Made by a program: the position numbers and the translations under genes
Part shown: positions 25,152 through 32,435 of the stretch, in pieces
Layout: every line of letters starts with the position of its first letter
How positions within the stretch are numbered: position 1 is the first letter of the stretch
Assembly: GCA_016875405.1 (NCBI GenBank)
Contig: VGRJ01000046.1
Location: 1-32,435, forward strand
DNA length: 32,435 bases
Reading direction: 5' to 3'
From: Deltaproteobacteria bacterium
GTDB taxonomy: Bacteria; Myxococcota_A; Polyangia; Polyangiales; Polyangiaceae
Notes under the pieces: model-generated
Database searches by the model: none
What the model saw: the letters and a program-made list of their open reading frames with translations, nothing else
Told to the model about the DNA's origin: nothing

Positions 25152-25323
25152 GGAGGAGCGCGCGCTGCACAGGACGAAGCCTCTCGCACGGACGGTTGCC
25201 AGGCCCTCCGCGTGCGGAAAGTCTCGGTCGACCTCGGCTGGACGGACTATCGAAGCCCTCGTGTGTCGGCTCGACCTCTCCGAGCCGCCGACCGTCTCCG
25301 CCTTCGATTCGAGGAGTCCCAGC

Positions 25324-26216
25324 ATGTCCCTTCGCCGCGCATCCCAACCGCTCGTCCTGGTCTCGGTGCTCGGCCTCTCGTTGCTGGCGGCGATGTCGGG
25401 CGCCTGCAGCGACGCGCCGGCTCCGCCGCCACCGGACCTGACGGCCGCGATTTCATCCACGGGACGAGGAACGAGCGCACCGCCTCGATCGGCGACTTTA
25501 TCGGGGATGACGGCAGCTACGGCGTGAACGATCTCCCGGGTGAGCTCGCGAAGTGCGAGGAGGAGTGGAAGTACGGCTTCGAGACCTGGGCGGTCGGCGT
25601 CTAGAACGAGGATGGCGGCTGGGTCTACGGGCAGGCGTTCGGTTCGAGCAGCGCCAAGCCCGGGGTTCCGCAGGTCGAGGGAGACGGCGCGCGCCAGCTC
25701 CTCCGCGGGCTCCCGTTTCCCGAGGCCATGCTCGTCACGAAATTCCTCGCGACGAACGCCCCGGTCGACTGCGTGCCTTACCTAAAGGGCTCGCCCGAGT
25801 GGCAGATCCATCGCCACGTCCGCAAGGCCGACGGGCGGTACTCGTTCGCGCGGTCGGTGCAGACGTCGCGGATCATCCAGGTCGATGTTGCGGTGGTCGA
25901 CGAGCGCTCCCCGACGCGTTGGGTCTACGGCACCTTCTCCTACGACGGCGGACGGCCGGGGGACACCGTGTGGGACCGCCTCGTCGCGGTCGGCGTCGAG
26001 TGGGGCGGCAACCCGAAGACCTACCCCGCCGTGAAAGACAAGAGTGCGCCGCTCACGGACAGCGCGATCAACCCCGACCTCATCACCTTCCGGCACCTCG
26101 GCTGCGAGGGCCGCATGAACGGGCCCGTCGGCGCTGACTCGAGCCCGTGCGGTATCTCGTGCTGCGCTGCGAGGTCGAGCCCTGGAAGCGACTCGTTCGA
26201 GTCGTGGACCGAGTAG
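25324..26216 (+). pseudogene. Broken exported lipoprotein
   Basis: The ATG at 25324 opens a convincing lipoprotein signal (LVLVSVLGLSLLAAMSGAC) and a Pro-rich linker. That frame then loses sense, and the next good sequence (GRDFIHGTRNERTASIGDFIGDDGSYG, CEEEWKYGFETWAVGV) is in a different frame, so a frameshift lies near 25430-25450. A TAG at 25602-25604 interrupts this second frame, after which it reads NEDGGWVYGQAF through RWVYGTFSYDGGRPGDTVWDRL to NPDLITFRHLGCEGRMNGPV. From about 26110 the frame runs antisense into the VgrG relic and ends at 26216, so the true C-terminus appears lost. I do not know the family. SPCGISC near the junction is not a complete CxxCH haem site. Confidence 0.72.
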
Positions 26217-26890
26217 CAGCGTCCGACGGGCTTGCGTCGCATCGAGAGCTTCTGGATGACGTGCGCGCCCGCCGCGGCCTCGTCGTGGCTGAACGTATCG
26301 ATGAGGAGGGGGCGAAGCCGTTGGCGCGATCGCTGAAGACCATGCGGGTCTCGGACCCGTGGTGTTCGAACGAGTAGCTCACGCCGACGTGCTCGAGCAG
26401 GCGAGAGACAAACGTCAGGTCGCTCCCCTGGTAGTGCGCCACGAAGTCGCGCGGGGCGTAGCGCTCGAGCAGACGAGACTCGCTCGTCGCGAGGCAGCCG
26501 ATGACGTCGAGCTTGCTCTGCACGATGTCGAAAATGCTCTGGTCGACGAACGTCTCGGAGGCCTCGACCGCCGCGAGCGCCAGCGCCCGGGGACCACACG
26601 CAGGGAGAGCCGCGCGAGGCCCGGCGGGGCCTCGAGATCCTCATCCCACGGAGTGATGTTGCCGTGGACGCGGTGAGGGACGCCGCCGAGCCCGAGCGGC
26701 GCGAACACGAGCGTGATCGAGCTCGTGACGAGCGCGTCGCGGTCGGGGCCGATGCCGTCGAGCGCTACGACCTCGGGTTCGAACTCGAACATCTTCGAGG
26801 TCGCCTCGCGGCCGACAAGGACCTGATGCGCAGGTCCTTGCAGGAAAACTCCTTGGATTCGAGGGTGATGGCGTGGGTGGCAGCGCTCAC
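26100..26890 (-). pseudogene. vgrG: Decayed type VI secretion spike protein VgrG (N-terminal part)
   Basis: Minus-strand sequence from a GTG at 26890 reads as the N-terminal half of VgrG/TssI in four successive frames: AITLESKEFSCKDLRIRSL, then VLVGREATSKMFEFEPEVVALD and GVPHRVHGNITPWDED, then FVDQSIFDI into CLATSESRLLERYAPRDFVAHYQGSDLTFVSRLLEHVGVSYSFEH, then VIQKLSMRRKPVGRCYSVHDSNESLPGLDL. The block YQGSDLTFVSRLLEHVGVSYSFEH is the hallmark of the gp27-like domain. The gp5-like OB fold and beta-helix needle are absent, so the gene is both frameshifted and truncated. No other type VI gene is present in the window. It starts 22 bp after the stop of the acyl-CoA dehydrogenase gene. Confidence 0.87.
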
Positions 26891-26912
26891 GGCGTGAGAG
26901 GTTTCCACGCCG

Positions 26913-28727
26913 TCAGAAGGCTTCGTCAGGCAAGCTCATCAGCTCGAGGCTCGACCCCTCGACGAGCTTCCGGGTGAGCGTCAGCGCGGGCAGGACGTTC
27001 TTCGACCAGAAGCGGCAGCTCGCGGCCTTTCCGTCATAGAAGGCCGCGTCTTCGGGGCGCTCGGCCTTGCCCTTCTGCGCCGCGATCGCGTGGCGGACGA
27101 GCAGCCAGCCGATGACGAGCTCGGCGAGCGCGAACAGGATCCGGTTGCCCTGGAGACCGACGTGGTAGAGCGACTCGCCGAGCTTGCCCATCATCGCACC
27201 AAGGATCCCCTTCACGTCGTTCAACGCGCGGAGGAGCGCGGCGCGGTCCTCGGCCAAGGTCTCCCCGCCGTCGCTGCTCGTCGCGACGGCCTCGATCTCA
27301 CCAAGGAGCTTCATCAGCGTCGCGCCGTTGTCGCGGGCGATCTTGCGGAAGAAGAGGTCGAGCGCCTGGATGTGCGTCGTGCCCTCGTAGAGCGTGTCGA
27401 TCTTCTGGTCGCGGACGTATTGCTCGATCGGGTAGTCCTGACAGTAACCGGAGCCGCCGTACGTCTGCAGGCTGAGCGACAGCTGCTCGTAGGCCTTCTC
27501 GGAGCCGTAGCCCTTCACGAGCGGCAGCAGCATGTCGTTCCGCCGGTCCATCCCGTCGGCCTCCTTGGCGCCATGGCCGCCGAGGATCTCGACCTGGTCT
27601 TGCACCCACGCGGTGTAGAGGTCGAGCGCGCGGAGACCCTCGGCGTGAGCCTTCTGGCTCATCAACATGCGGCGCACGTCGGGGTGCTTCAGGATCGTGA
27701 CGCGCGGGCTGTCCTTCTCGGTCGCGCGCAGGAGGTCAGGGCCTTGCACGCGGTCCTTCGCGTAGCCGAGCGCGTTGAGGTAGGCGGTCGACAGCGTCGC
27801 CATGCTCTTGACGCCGACGGCCATGCGGGCCTGCTCGATCACGTGGAACATCTGCCGGATCCCGTCGTGTACGTCACCGAGCAGGAGGCCGCGCGCGGGC
27901 ACGCCGTCGCCGAACACCATCTCGCAGGTGGCCGACCCCTTGATGCCCATCTTCTTCTCGACCTTGGTGACGAAGGCGCCGTTGCGCTCACCGAGGCCGC
28001 CGTCCTCGTTCACCCAGAACTTCGGCACGAGGAAGAGGCTCAGGCCCTTCGTGCCGACCGCGCCGCCCTCGGGGCGCGCGAGCACGAGGTGGATGAGGTT
28101 CTCGGGGACGTCGAAGTCTCCGTTCGTGATGAAGCGCTTCGTGCCCTCGAGCTCCCAGATGTCCCCTTCGACGTGGCGAGCCTTGGTGCGCCCCGCGCCG
28201 ACGTCGCTGCCCGCGTCCGGCTCGGTGAGCACCATCGTGCCGCCCCAGCGCTTCTCGAGGAGCCCAGGGAGCAGGCGCGCCTTCTGCGCGTCCGTCCCGT
28301 GGCGATCGATGGTGCGCGCCGCGAAGCTGCCGAAGAGATAGAAGGCGAGCGGGGCGTTGCCGCCGGCGACGTGCTCGAACGCGGCCCAGTTCACGCTGGG
28401 CGGGAGGCCCATCCCGCCGAGGTGCTCCGGCAGGGTCATCAGGTGGGCGCTCGCGTCGTAGAACGCGTGGTAAGCCTTGGCGAGGCCCTCCGGGACCTTG
28501 ACGTTGCCCTTGCCGTCGAACTCGAGCGGGACGCGATCGCTCTCGACGAAGCTCTGCTGGAGGTCGGCGAGCACGAGCTTCTCGGACTGCTTCAACGCCT
28601 CGCGCGCGGTCTCCTCGTCGACCGCGGCGAACGGCCCCTTCCCGAGGGTCGTCGTCTGGATCTCGAGGACCTCGAAGAGGTTGAAGAAGGTGTCGCGAAG
28701 GTGGCTCTTGTAATGTTCTTCGAGCAT
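26913..28727 (-). CDS. Acyl-CoA dehydrogenase, long form
   Basis: A 604-residue FAD-dependent acyl-CoA dehydrogenase of the larger bacterial type, with a short N-terminal extension (HYKSHLRDTFFNLFEVL) and a C-terminal helical domain of about 110 residues. The medial beta domain has TMVLTEPDAGSDVGAGRTKA and WELEGTKRFITNGD. The C-terminal helical domain has QMFHVIEQARMAVGVKSMA, LQTYGGSGYCQDYPIEQYVRD and YEGTTHIQALDL, in which Glu448 is the expected catalytic base. It should oxidise an acyl-CoA to the trans-2-enoyl-CoA in fatty-acid beta-oxidation, passing electrons to ETF. Chain-length preference is not visible. GGGAG lies 6 nt before the ATG. It is a single gene. No other beta-oxidation gene is nearby. 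Confidence 0.95.
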   Translation of the reverse strand: MLEEHYKSHLRDTFFNLFEVLEIQTTTLGKGPFAAVDEETAREALKQSEKLVLADLQQSFVESDRVPLEFDGKGNVKVPEGLAKAYHAFYDASAHLMTLPEHLGGMGLPPSVNWAAFEHVAGGNAPLAFYLFGSFAARTIDRHGTDAQKARLLPGLLEKRWGGTMVLTEPDAGSDVGAGRTKARHVEGDIWELEGTKRFITNGDFDVPENLIHLVLARPEGGAVGTKGLSLFLVPKFWVNEDGGLGERNGAFVTKVEKKMGIKGSATCEMVFGDGVPARGLLLGDVHDGIRQMFHVIEQARMAVGVKSMATLSTAYLNALGYAKDRVQGPDLLRATEKDSPRVTILKHPDVRRMLMSQKAHAEGLRALDLYTAWVQDQVEILGGHGAKEADGMDRRNDMLLPLVKGYGSEKAYEQLSLSLQTYGGSGYCQDYPIEQYVRDQKIDTLYEGTTHIQALDLFFRKIARDNGATLMKLLGEIEAVATSSDGGETLAEDRAALLRALNDVKGILGAMMGKLGESLYHVGLQGNRILFALAELVIGWLLVRHAIAAQKGKAERPEDAAFYDGKAASCRFWSKNVLPALTLTRKLVEGSSLELMSLPDEAF

Positions 28728-29076
28728 AGCTCCCTGTCTCTCGTGTCGATGAGGCCCTGAGTCCGAAGAGGCCCTGGATTCGAGAACTCCGAGTGGCGAT
28801 GAGGGGATGCGGACCGGGCCGCGCTTGAGGTGAGTAGCACGCCGCGCCGCGTCAGGGGAGGCGCGAACACGCCGCAGGTCGCGAGCGCCGTGGGGCCTAG
28901 GACTGGCGGCGGGGCGGTGGAGCCCTGAGCTCGCGTGCGACGACGACGAGCAGCGATACGTACCCGACGCTGGCCTCGATTCGTTCGGCGAGCACCGCCT
29001 GTGATCCGCCGAGGTCGTCTCTACGTCGTCTCACGGCGCCGCCGAAACGCCGTGCGAGCGCCTCGCGTGCCCCTGG
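28728..29076. other. 349-bp intergenic region
   Basis: This lies between the start of the acyl-CoA dehydrogenase gene and the end of the glycosyltransferase gene. It must hold the promoter of the former, but no clear -35/-10 pair stands out. A 25-codon open stretch on the plus strand ending near 29000 has coding-like codon use but no start and no recognisable product. Otherwise nothing is seen. Confidence 0.5.
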
Positions 29077-30135
29077 TCACGCGCTGCGCGTCAGCAGGCG
29101 CCGCCAAACCGCGACGCCGGCGTCGAGCGAGGCGCGGTCTCGGACCTCGAGGGACGTGCGCTGGAGCGCGGCGCGATGCTCGCCGTCCTCCTTGAGACGC
29201 CGCAGCGCATCCGCAAGGGCCGCCGCGTCTCCGACCGGGACGATGCGACCGTTCACGCCGTCCGTCACCCACTCGCCGATCGTGCCGACGTCCGTCACGA
29301 CCGGCACGAGGCCGGCCGACATCGCCTCGATCATCGCGAAGGGGACGCCCTCCCAGTCCGACACGAGCGCGAACACCCGCGCGCGGCGCAGCGCGTTCTC
29401 GACGTCGGTTCGGTAGCCCAGGAGCTCGACGCGATCGCCAACGCCACGCTCGCGGATCCGCGCTGCGAGCTCGTCGGCGAGCGGACCCTTGCCGAGGATC
29501 CCGGCGCGAAGCGACACCCCGCGGTCGCGGAGGAGCGCGACCGCGTCGATGAGGACATCCATGCGCTTGCGCGGGATGAGCTGCCCGACCGCGATCACGT
29601 CGAGGTCCGGCGTGCTCTCCCTCGAGGGGCTGAAGCGCGCCGTGTCCACGGCATGCGGCAGGGTGTGGATGCGCTCCGGTCGCACCCCGCCTTGCAAGAG
29701 GCGCCGCCGCATGCGCTCGCCCGTGACCGTGACCAGCTCGGCGGTGCGCGTGGGGAGCCAAAACGGCGTCCCCAGCGGGTGCTGCAGGTGCTTGAAGTCA
29801 AGGCCGATAAAGCTCAGCGAGACGGGGATTCGGTGCCGCTTCGCGAGCGTCCAGCCGACGGTCCCCCAAGGGATCGGGTTGAAGCCGAGGATCCAGTCGA
29901 TGCGCTCACGCTCGATGACGCGCTCGGCCGCGAGCCCCATGCGGACCAGGTTGCGGGCTGTCCCGCCATCGCCGAACGTGACGTTCTCGACCTTCGCGAG
30001 GCGCTCGGCCGCCGGCTCATGCCGCACGACGACGATGCGCTCTACGAGCTCGAGCGCATCGAGCGGCTCGAGGTAACGCTCGAGCAGGCTTGGGATCAGC
30101 TTGGCGGTGACGAGGAGACGCAGCCGCTGGCTCAT
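29077..30135 (-). CDS. GT4-type glycosyltransferase
   Basis: A 352-residue GT-B-fold glycosyltransferase. The C-terminal Rossmann domain carries VIAVGQLIPRKRMDVLIDAVALL, AGILGKGPLADEL, VELLGYRTDVENALRRARVFALVSDWEGVPFAMIEAMSAGLVPVVT and the sugar-nucleotide-binding E-x7-E (EGVPFAMIE). These place it in the retaining GT4-like group. The N-terminal acceptor domain is typical in size. The ATG at 30135 is chosen because it overlaps the galE stop (ATGA) and starts the first beta strand (RLRLLVTAKLIPSLL); the frame is open further into galE. With the two upstream sugar-nucleotide enzymes it probably builds a surface polysaccharide, glycolipid or glycosylated product. The donor may be a UDP-hexose or UDP-pentose made by those enzymes; that is inference. 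Confidence 0.92.
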   Translation of the reverse strand: MSQRLRLLVTAKLIPSLLERYLEPLDALELVERIVVVRHEPAAERLAKVENVTFGDGGTARNLVRMGLAAERVIERERIDWILGFNPIPWGTVGWTLAKRHRIPVSLSFIGLDFKHLQHPLGTPFWLPTRTAELVTVTGERMRRRLLQGGVRPERIHTLPHAVDTARFSPSRESTPDLDVIAVGQLIPRKRMDVLIDAVALLRDRGVSLRAGILGKGPLADELAARIRERGVGDRVELLGYRTDVENALRRARVFALVSDWEGVPFAMIEAMSAGLVPVVTDVGTIGEWVTDGVNGRIVPVGDAAALADALRRLKEDGEHRAALQRTSLEVRDRASLDAGVAVWRRLLTRSA

Positions 30136-31151
30136 GCGTCGCTCGCATGGCGTGCTCGAAACGGTGCGGCGTTCCACGCGCTCGCCACGATGCCATCGAG
30201 CGACTCGTGCCGCGGCGCCCAGCCGAGGGTCTCTCTTGCGCGCGTCGAGGTCGCGACGAGGCTCGGCGGATCGCCGGCCTTCGCGGGCGCGGCGCGGTAC
30301 CGAACGTCCTCGCCGGTGACGCGGCGCGCGGCGGCGATCACGTCGAGGACGGAGGCGGGGTTCGCGGTCCCCACGTTGTAAGCCTCGAAGCCCTGGGGCT
30401 TCGTGAGCAGGCGCTCGAGCGCGGCGAGGTGCGCCGCGCAGATGTCCTCGACGTGGACGAAGTCGCGCACGCACGAGCCGTCCGGGGTCGCGAGCGTGGT
30501 GCCGAAGACCTCGAGGCGCGTGTCGAGGGGTGCGCCGCCGTCGCGCACGCGCGCAGCCTCGCGGAGGACCAGCGGGATGAGGTGCGTCTCGGGCTCGTGC
30601 CGCTCGGACAGGCGGCCACGGGCATCGGCCCCGGCGGCGTTGAAGTAGCGGAGCGCTACCGCGTGAAACTCGTAGGCCGTGGCGTAGTCCGAGAGCGCGC
30701 GCTCGATGGCGAGCTTGGTGAAGCCGTACGGGTTCACGGGCGCTTGCGGGTGCTCCTCGGTGATGGGGACCTCGCGCGCCACGCCGTAGGTCGCGCACGA
30801 CGACGAGAAGACGAGCCGCCGGACGCCTGCGTCGAGCATCGCGTCGAGGAGGTTCAAGCAGCCCACCACGTTGTTGCGGTAGTACTTGCGCGGGTCTTCC
30901 ATCGACTCACGCACGTAGGCGCAGGCCGCGAAGTGCATCACGAGGTCGAAGCGCCGACGCGCAAACAGCCGACCGAGCGCGTCGCGGTCGGCGAGATCGC
31001 CGTGCACGAAGTCCCCGGCGAGCACCGCGTCGCGATGCCCGGTCGAGAGGTTGTCGAAGGTGGTGACGTCGAAGCCGGCCTCGTCGAGGGCGAGGACCAT
31101 GTGCGAGCCGATGTAGCCCGCGCCGCCAACCACCAAGACCGAGCGGCTCAT
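30132..31151 (-). CDS. galE: UDP-glucose 4-epimerase
   Basis: A 339-residue extended short-chain dehydrogenase. The NAD-binding motif GGAGYIGSH is at residues 9-17. VMHFAACAYVRESMEDPRKYYRNNV, FSSSCATYG, NPYGFTKLAIE with the catalytic Tyr-x-x-x-Lys, and LRYFNAAGAD are all diagnostic of GalE. It interconverts UDP-glucose and UDP-galactose. It might also act on N-acetylated sugars or UDP-pentoses; the residues that gate this cannot be judged confidently by eye. It is translationally coupled at both ends: its ATG overlaps the stop of the upstream decarboxylase-like gene, and its own stop overlaps the start of the glycosyltransferase. Confidence 0.94.
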   Translation of the reverse strand: MSRSVLVVGGAGYIGSHMVLALDEAGFDVTTFDNLSTGHRDAVLAGDFVHGDLADRDALGRLFARRRFDLVMHFAACAYVRESMEDPRKYYRNNVVGCLNLLDAMLDAGVRRLVFSSSCATYGVAREVPITEEHPQAPVNPYGFTKLAIERALSDYATAYEFHAVALRYFNAAGADARGRLSERHEPETHLIPLVLREAARVRDGGAPLDTRLEVFGTTLATPDGSCVRDFVHVEDICAAHLAALERLLTKPQGFEAYNVGTANPASVLDVIAAARRVTGEDVRYRAAPAKAGDPPSLVATSTRARETLGWAPRHESLDGIVASAWNAAPFRARHASDA

Positions 31152-32119
31152 GCCCCTCCGGCGACGACGTCCTCGCCGAGCCGCGCTCGGAAGTCCGCGA
31201 GCGTACGCGCGACCCCCTCGCGGAGCGGCACCTGCGGGTCGAAGCCGAGCAGCGAGCGGGCCCGCGTGATGTCGGGGCGCCGCTGCTTCGGATCGTCGGC
31301 CGGGAGCGGATGGCGCTCGAGCCCCACGCCACCGACGAGCTCACGCACCAGCTCGGCGAGCTCGGCGATCGTGAACTCGCCAGGGTTTCCGAGGTTCACC
31401 GGCGCGTCGAGCGGGCCGTGCCGCAGCATGCGAAAGAGCCCTTCTACGAGATCGTCGACGTAGCAGAACGAGCGCGTCTGCGAGCCATCGCCGTAGATGG
31501 TGAGGGGCTTTCCGACGAGGGCCTGGACCAGGAAATTCGAGACGACTCGCCCATCGCCGAAGGCCATCCGCGGGCCGTAGGTGTTGAAGATGCGTGCGAT
31601 TCGGACGTCGACTCCGAGGCGTCTCCTCGCGTCGTTCAGCGCGGTCTCGGCGCCGCGCTTGCCCTCGTCGTAACAGCTGCGCTCGCCGATCGGGTTCACG
31701 TTGCCCCAATAGGTCTCGGGCTGTGGGTGGACGAGCGGGTCGCCGTAGACCTCGGAGGTCGACGCGTGGAGGATCGTGCACGGACGGCCGCGCGCCATTT
31801 GGATCAGGTTGAGCGCGCCGAGGACCGAGGTCGTGAAGGTCGCGTACGGCTCGTGTTGGTAGTGCACGGGCGACGCGGGACACGCGAAATTCATGACGAT
31901 CTCGGCGTACACGTGCAGGGGTTCGCGCACGTCACCGCTCTGGAAGTGGAAGTGCACGTCGCGGCCCGCGGCCTCGAGGTTCGACAGGTCGCCGGTCATC
32001 AGGTTGTCGAGGCCGACGACCTCGAAGCCCTCGGCCAGCAGGCGGTCCACCATGTGGGAGCCGATGAACCCCGCCGCTCCCGTCACGAGGACGGTCCGCC
32101 TCTTCGCTCCTAGTCCCAT
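31148..32119 (-). CDS. UDP-glucuronic acid decarboxylase-like (UDP-xylose synthase) SDR
   Basis: A 323-residue extended short-chain dehydrogenase. VLVTGAAGFIGSHMVDRL binds NAD. The segments VMNFACPASPVHYQHEP, HASTSEVYGDPLVHPQPETYWGNVNPIGERSCYDEGKRGAET and IARIFNTYGPRM match the UXS group. SCYDEGKR supplies the Tyr-x-x-x-Lys pair. The family converts UDP-glucuronate to UDP-xylose. UDP-xylose could in turn be a substrate for a 4-epimerase giving UDP-arabinose, which fits the galE-like neighbour. The ATG at 32119 has GGAGG very close (3 nt); a GTG at 32143 that adds eight residues is an alternative start. It is the first gene of a three-gene coupled operon. Confidence 0.92.
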   Translation of the reverse strand: MGLGAKRRTVLVTGAAGFIGSHMVDRLLAEGFEVVGLDNLMTGDLSNLEAAGRDVHFHFQSGDVREPLHVYAEIVMNFACPASPVHYQHEPYATFTTSVLGALNLIQMARGRPCTILHASTSEVYGDPLVHPQPETYWGNVNPIGERSCYDEGKRGAETALNDARRRLGVDVRIARIFNTYGPRMAFGDGRVVSNFLVQALVGKPLTIYGDGSQTRSFCYVDDLVEGLFRMLRHGPLDAPVNLGNPGEFTIAELAELVRELVGGVGLERHPLPADDPKQRRPDITRARSLLGFDPQVPLREGVARTLADFRARLGEDVVAGGA

Positions 32120-32246
32120 GAGCCTCCGGTACTCGCGCGTCACGACGCGAGAGTCAACACGGTAGGCAGAGCGTGATCTCCGAGCGGCGGACCGGATTTC
32201 GCGGCTTGCGCGCGTCGCGGCTCGAGGGGAATGCTACGCGGCGACG

Positions 32247-32435
32247 ATGAAGCACGAGGCGGAGTGGGTGCCCACGAAATACGCGACGCGCGGAGGACAC
32301 CTCCACGCGGGGCCGGAGGCGCGGGGCGCGGTGTGGCTCATCGCCGAGCTCGTCGCCGAGGGGTATGAGCGGCTGCTCTCGGAGCACGCGCGCGGCAGGC
32401 TGGTCGACCTCGGCTGCGGGCGCGTTCCGCTCTAC
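32247..32435 (+). CDS. SAM-dependent methyltransferase, N-terminal part
   Basis: From the ATG at 32247 the frame stays open to the window edge (63 codons). It reads MKHEAEWVPTKYATRGGHL and then RLVDLGCGRVPLY, a glycine-rich motif I of Rossmann-fold methyltransferases. It is divergent from the sugar-nucleotide operon, 127 bp away, and may belong to the same surface-glycan locus. The substrate is not visible, and the rest of the gene lies outside. Confidence 0.8.
   Translation, partial: MKHEAEWVPTKYATRGGHLHAGPEARGAVWLIAELVAEGYERLLSEHARGRLVDLGCGRVPLY

Noticed and set aside
27090-28760. 556-codon open frame on the plus strand
   Set aside because: Antisense to the intact acyl-CoA dehydrogenase gene and without any recognisable motif.
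28930-29005. Short coding-like stretch in the intergenic region
   Set aside because: About 25 codons with no start, no ribosome site and no recognisable product; too little to call a gene or a relic.
1-32435. CRISPR arrays, tRNA, rRNA, insertion sequences or prophage
   Set aside because: No regularly spaced repeats, no tRNA-like or rRNA-like segments and no transposase or integrase sequences were found on either strand.

Overview
The window is very GC-rich, with coding thirds dominated by G/C, and reads as the chromosome of a Gram-negative myxobacterium, probably of the Polyangiales. This rests on family content: secreted lipoproteins with Ser/Gly/Ala-rich linkers straight after the lipobox, a paired DUF1592/DUF1552 locus, a standalone RRM protein, cyclic-nucleotide sensor proteins and a VgrG relic. 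The taxon is inferred; there is no rRNA or tRNA to fix it.

Layout. 1-1979 (minus): the 5' part of a glycine-rich RRM protein and an APC-family amino acid permease. 2216-7448 (plus): a compact operon of an SGNH-fold membrane-anchored protein, an MBOAT acyltransferase, a DltA-like adenylating enzyme, a small carrier protein and a GNAT acetyltransferase. The first four reproduce the parts list of the Gram-positive D-alanylation (Dlt) machine, in a different gene order and in an apparently Gram-negative genome. This is the most interesting system in the window. 7477-11617: an agmatinase/arginase-family ureohydrolase (minus), a RhlE-like DEAD-box helicase and an amidase-signature enzyme (plus). 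11718-12142: a decayed gene. 12143-16155 (minus): a Tat-exported DUF1552 protein and a CxxCH-containing DUF1592-family lipoprotein, overlapping by 4 bp. 16314-21256 (plus): two secreted lipoprotein glycosidases, a GH13 alpha-amylase-like enzyme and a six-hairpin glycosidase, probably acting together on external alpha-glucans. 21294-21884 (minus): an unusual winged-helix protein with two membrane segments.

22040-26890 is a gene graveyard. Four recognisable genes are broken by stops and frameshifts: a secreted-domain protein, a cytochrome P450, a lipoprotein and a type VI VgrG. They flank an intact pair of cyclic-nucleotide-binding proteins (23962-25151). Long intact genes on both sides argue against poor sequence quality as the cause.

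26913-28727 (minus) is an acyl-CoA dehydrogenase. 29077-32119 (minus) is a translationally coupled sugar-nucleotide/glycosyltransferase cluster: a UDP-glucuronate decarboxylase-like SDR, galE and a GT4 glycosyltransferase, each overlapping the next by ATGA. A methyltransferase starts divergently at 32247 and runs off the window. No CRISPR array, insertion sequence, rRNA or tRNA was seen.
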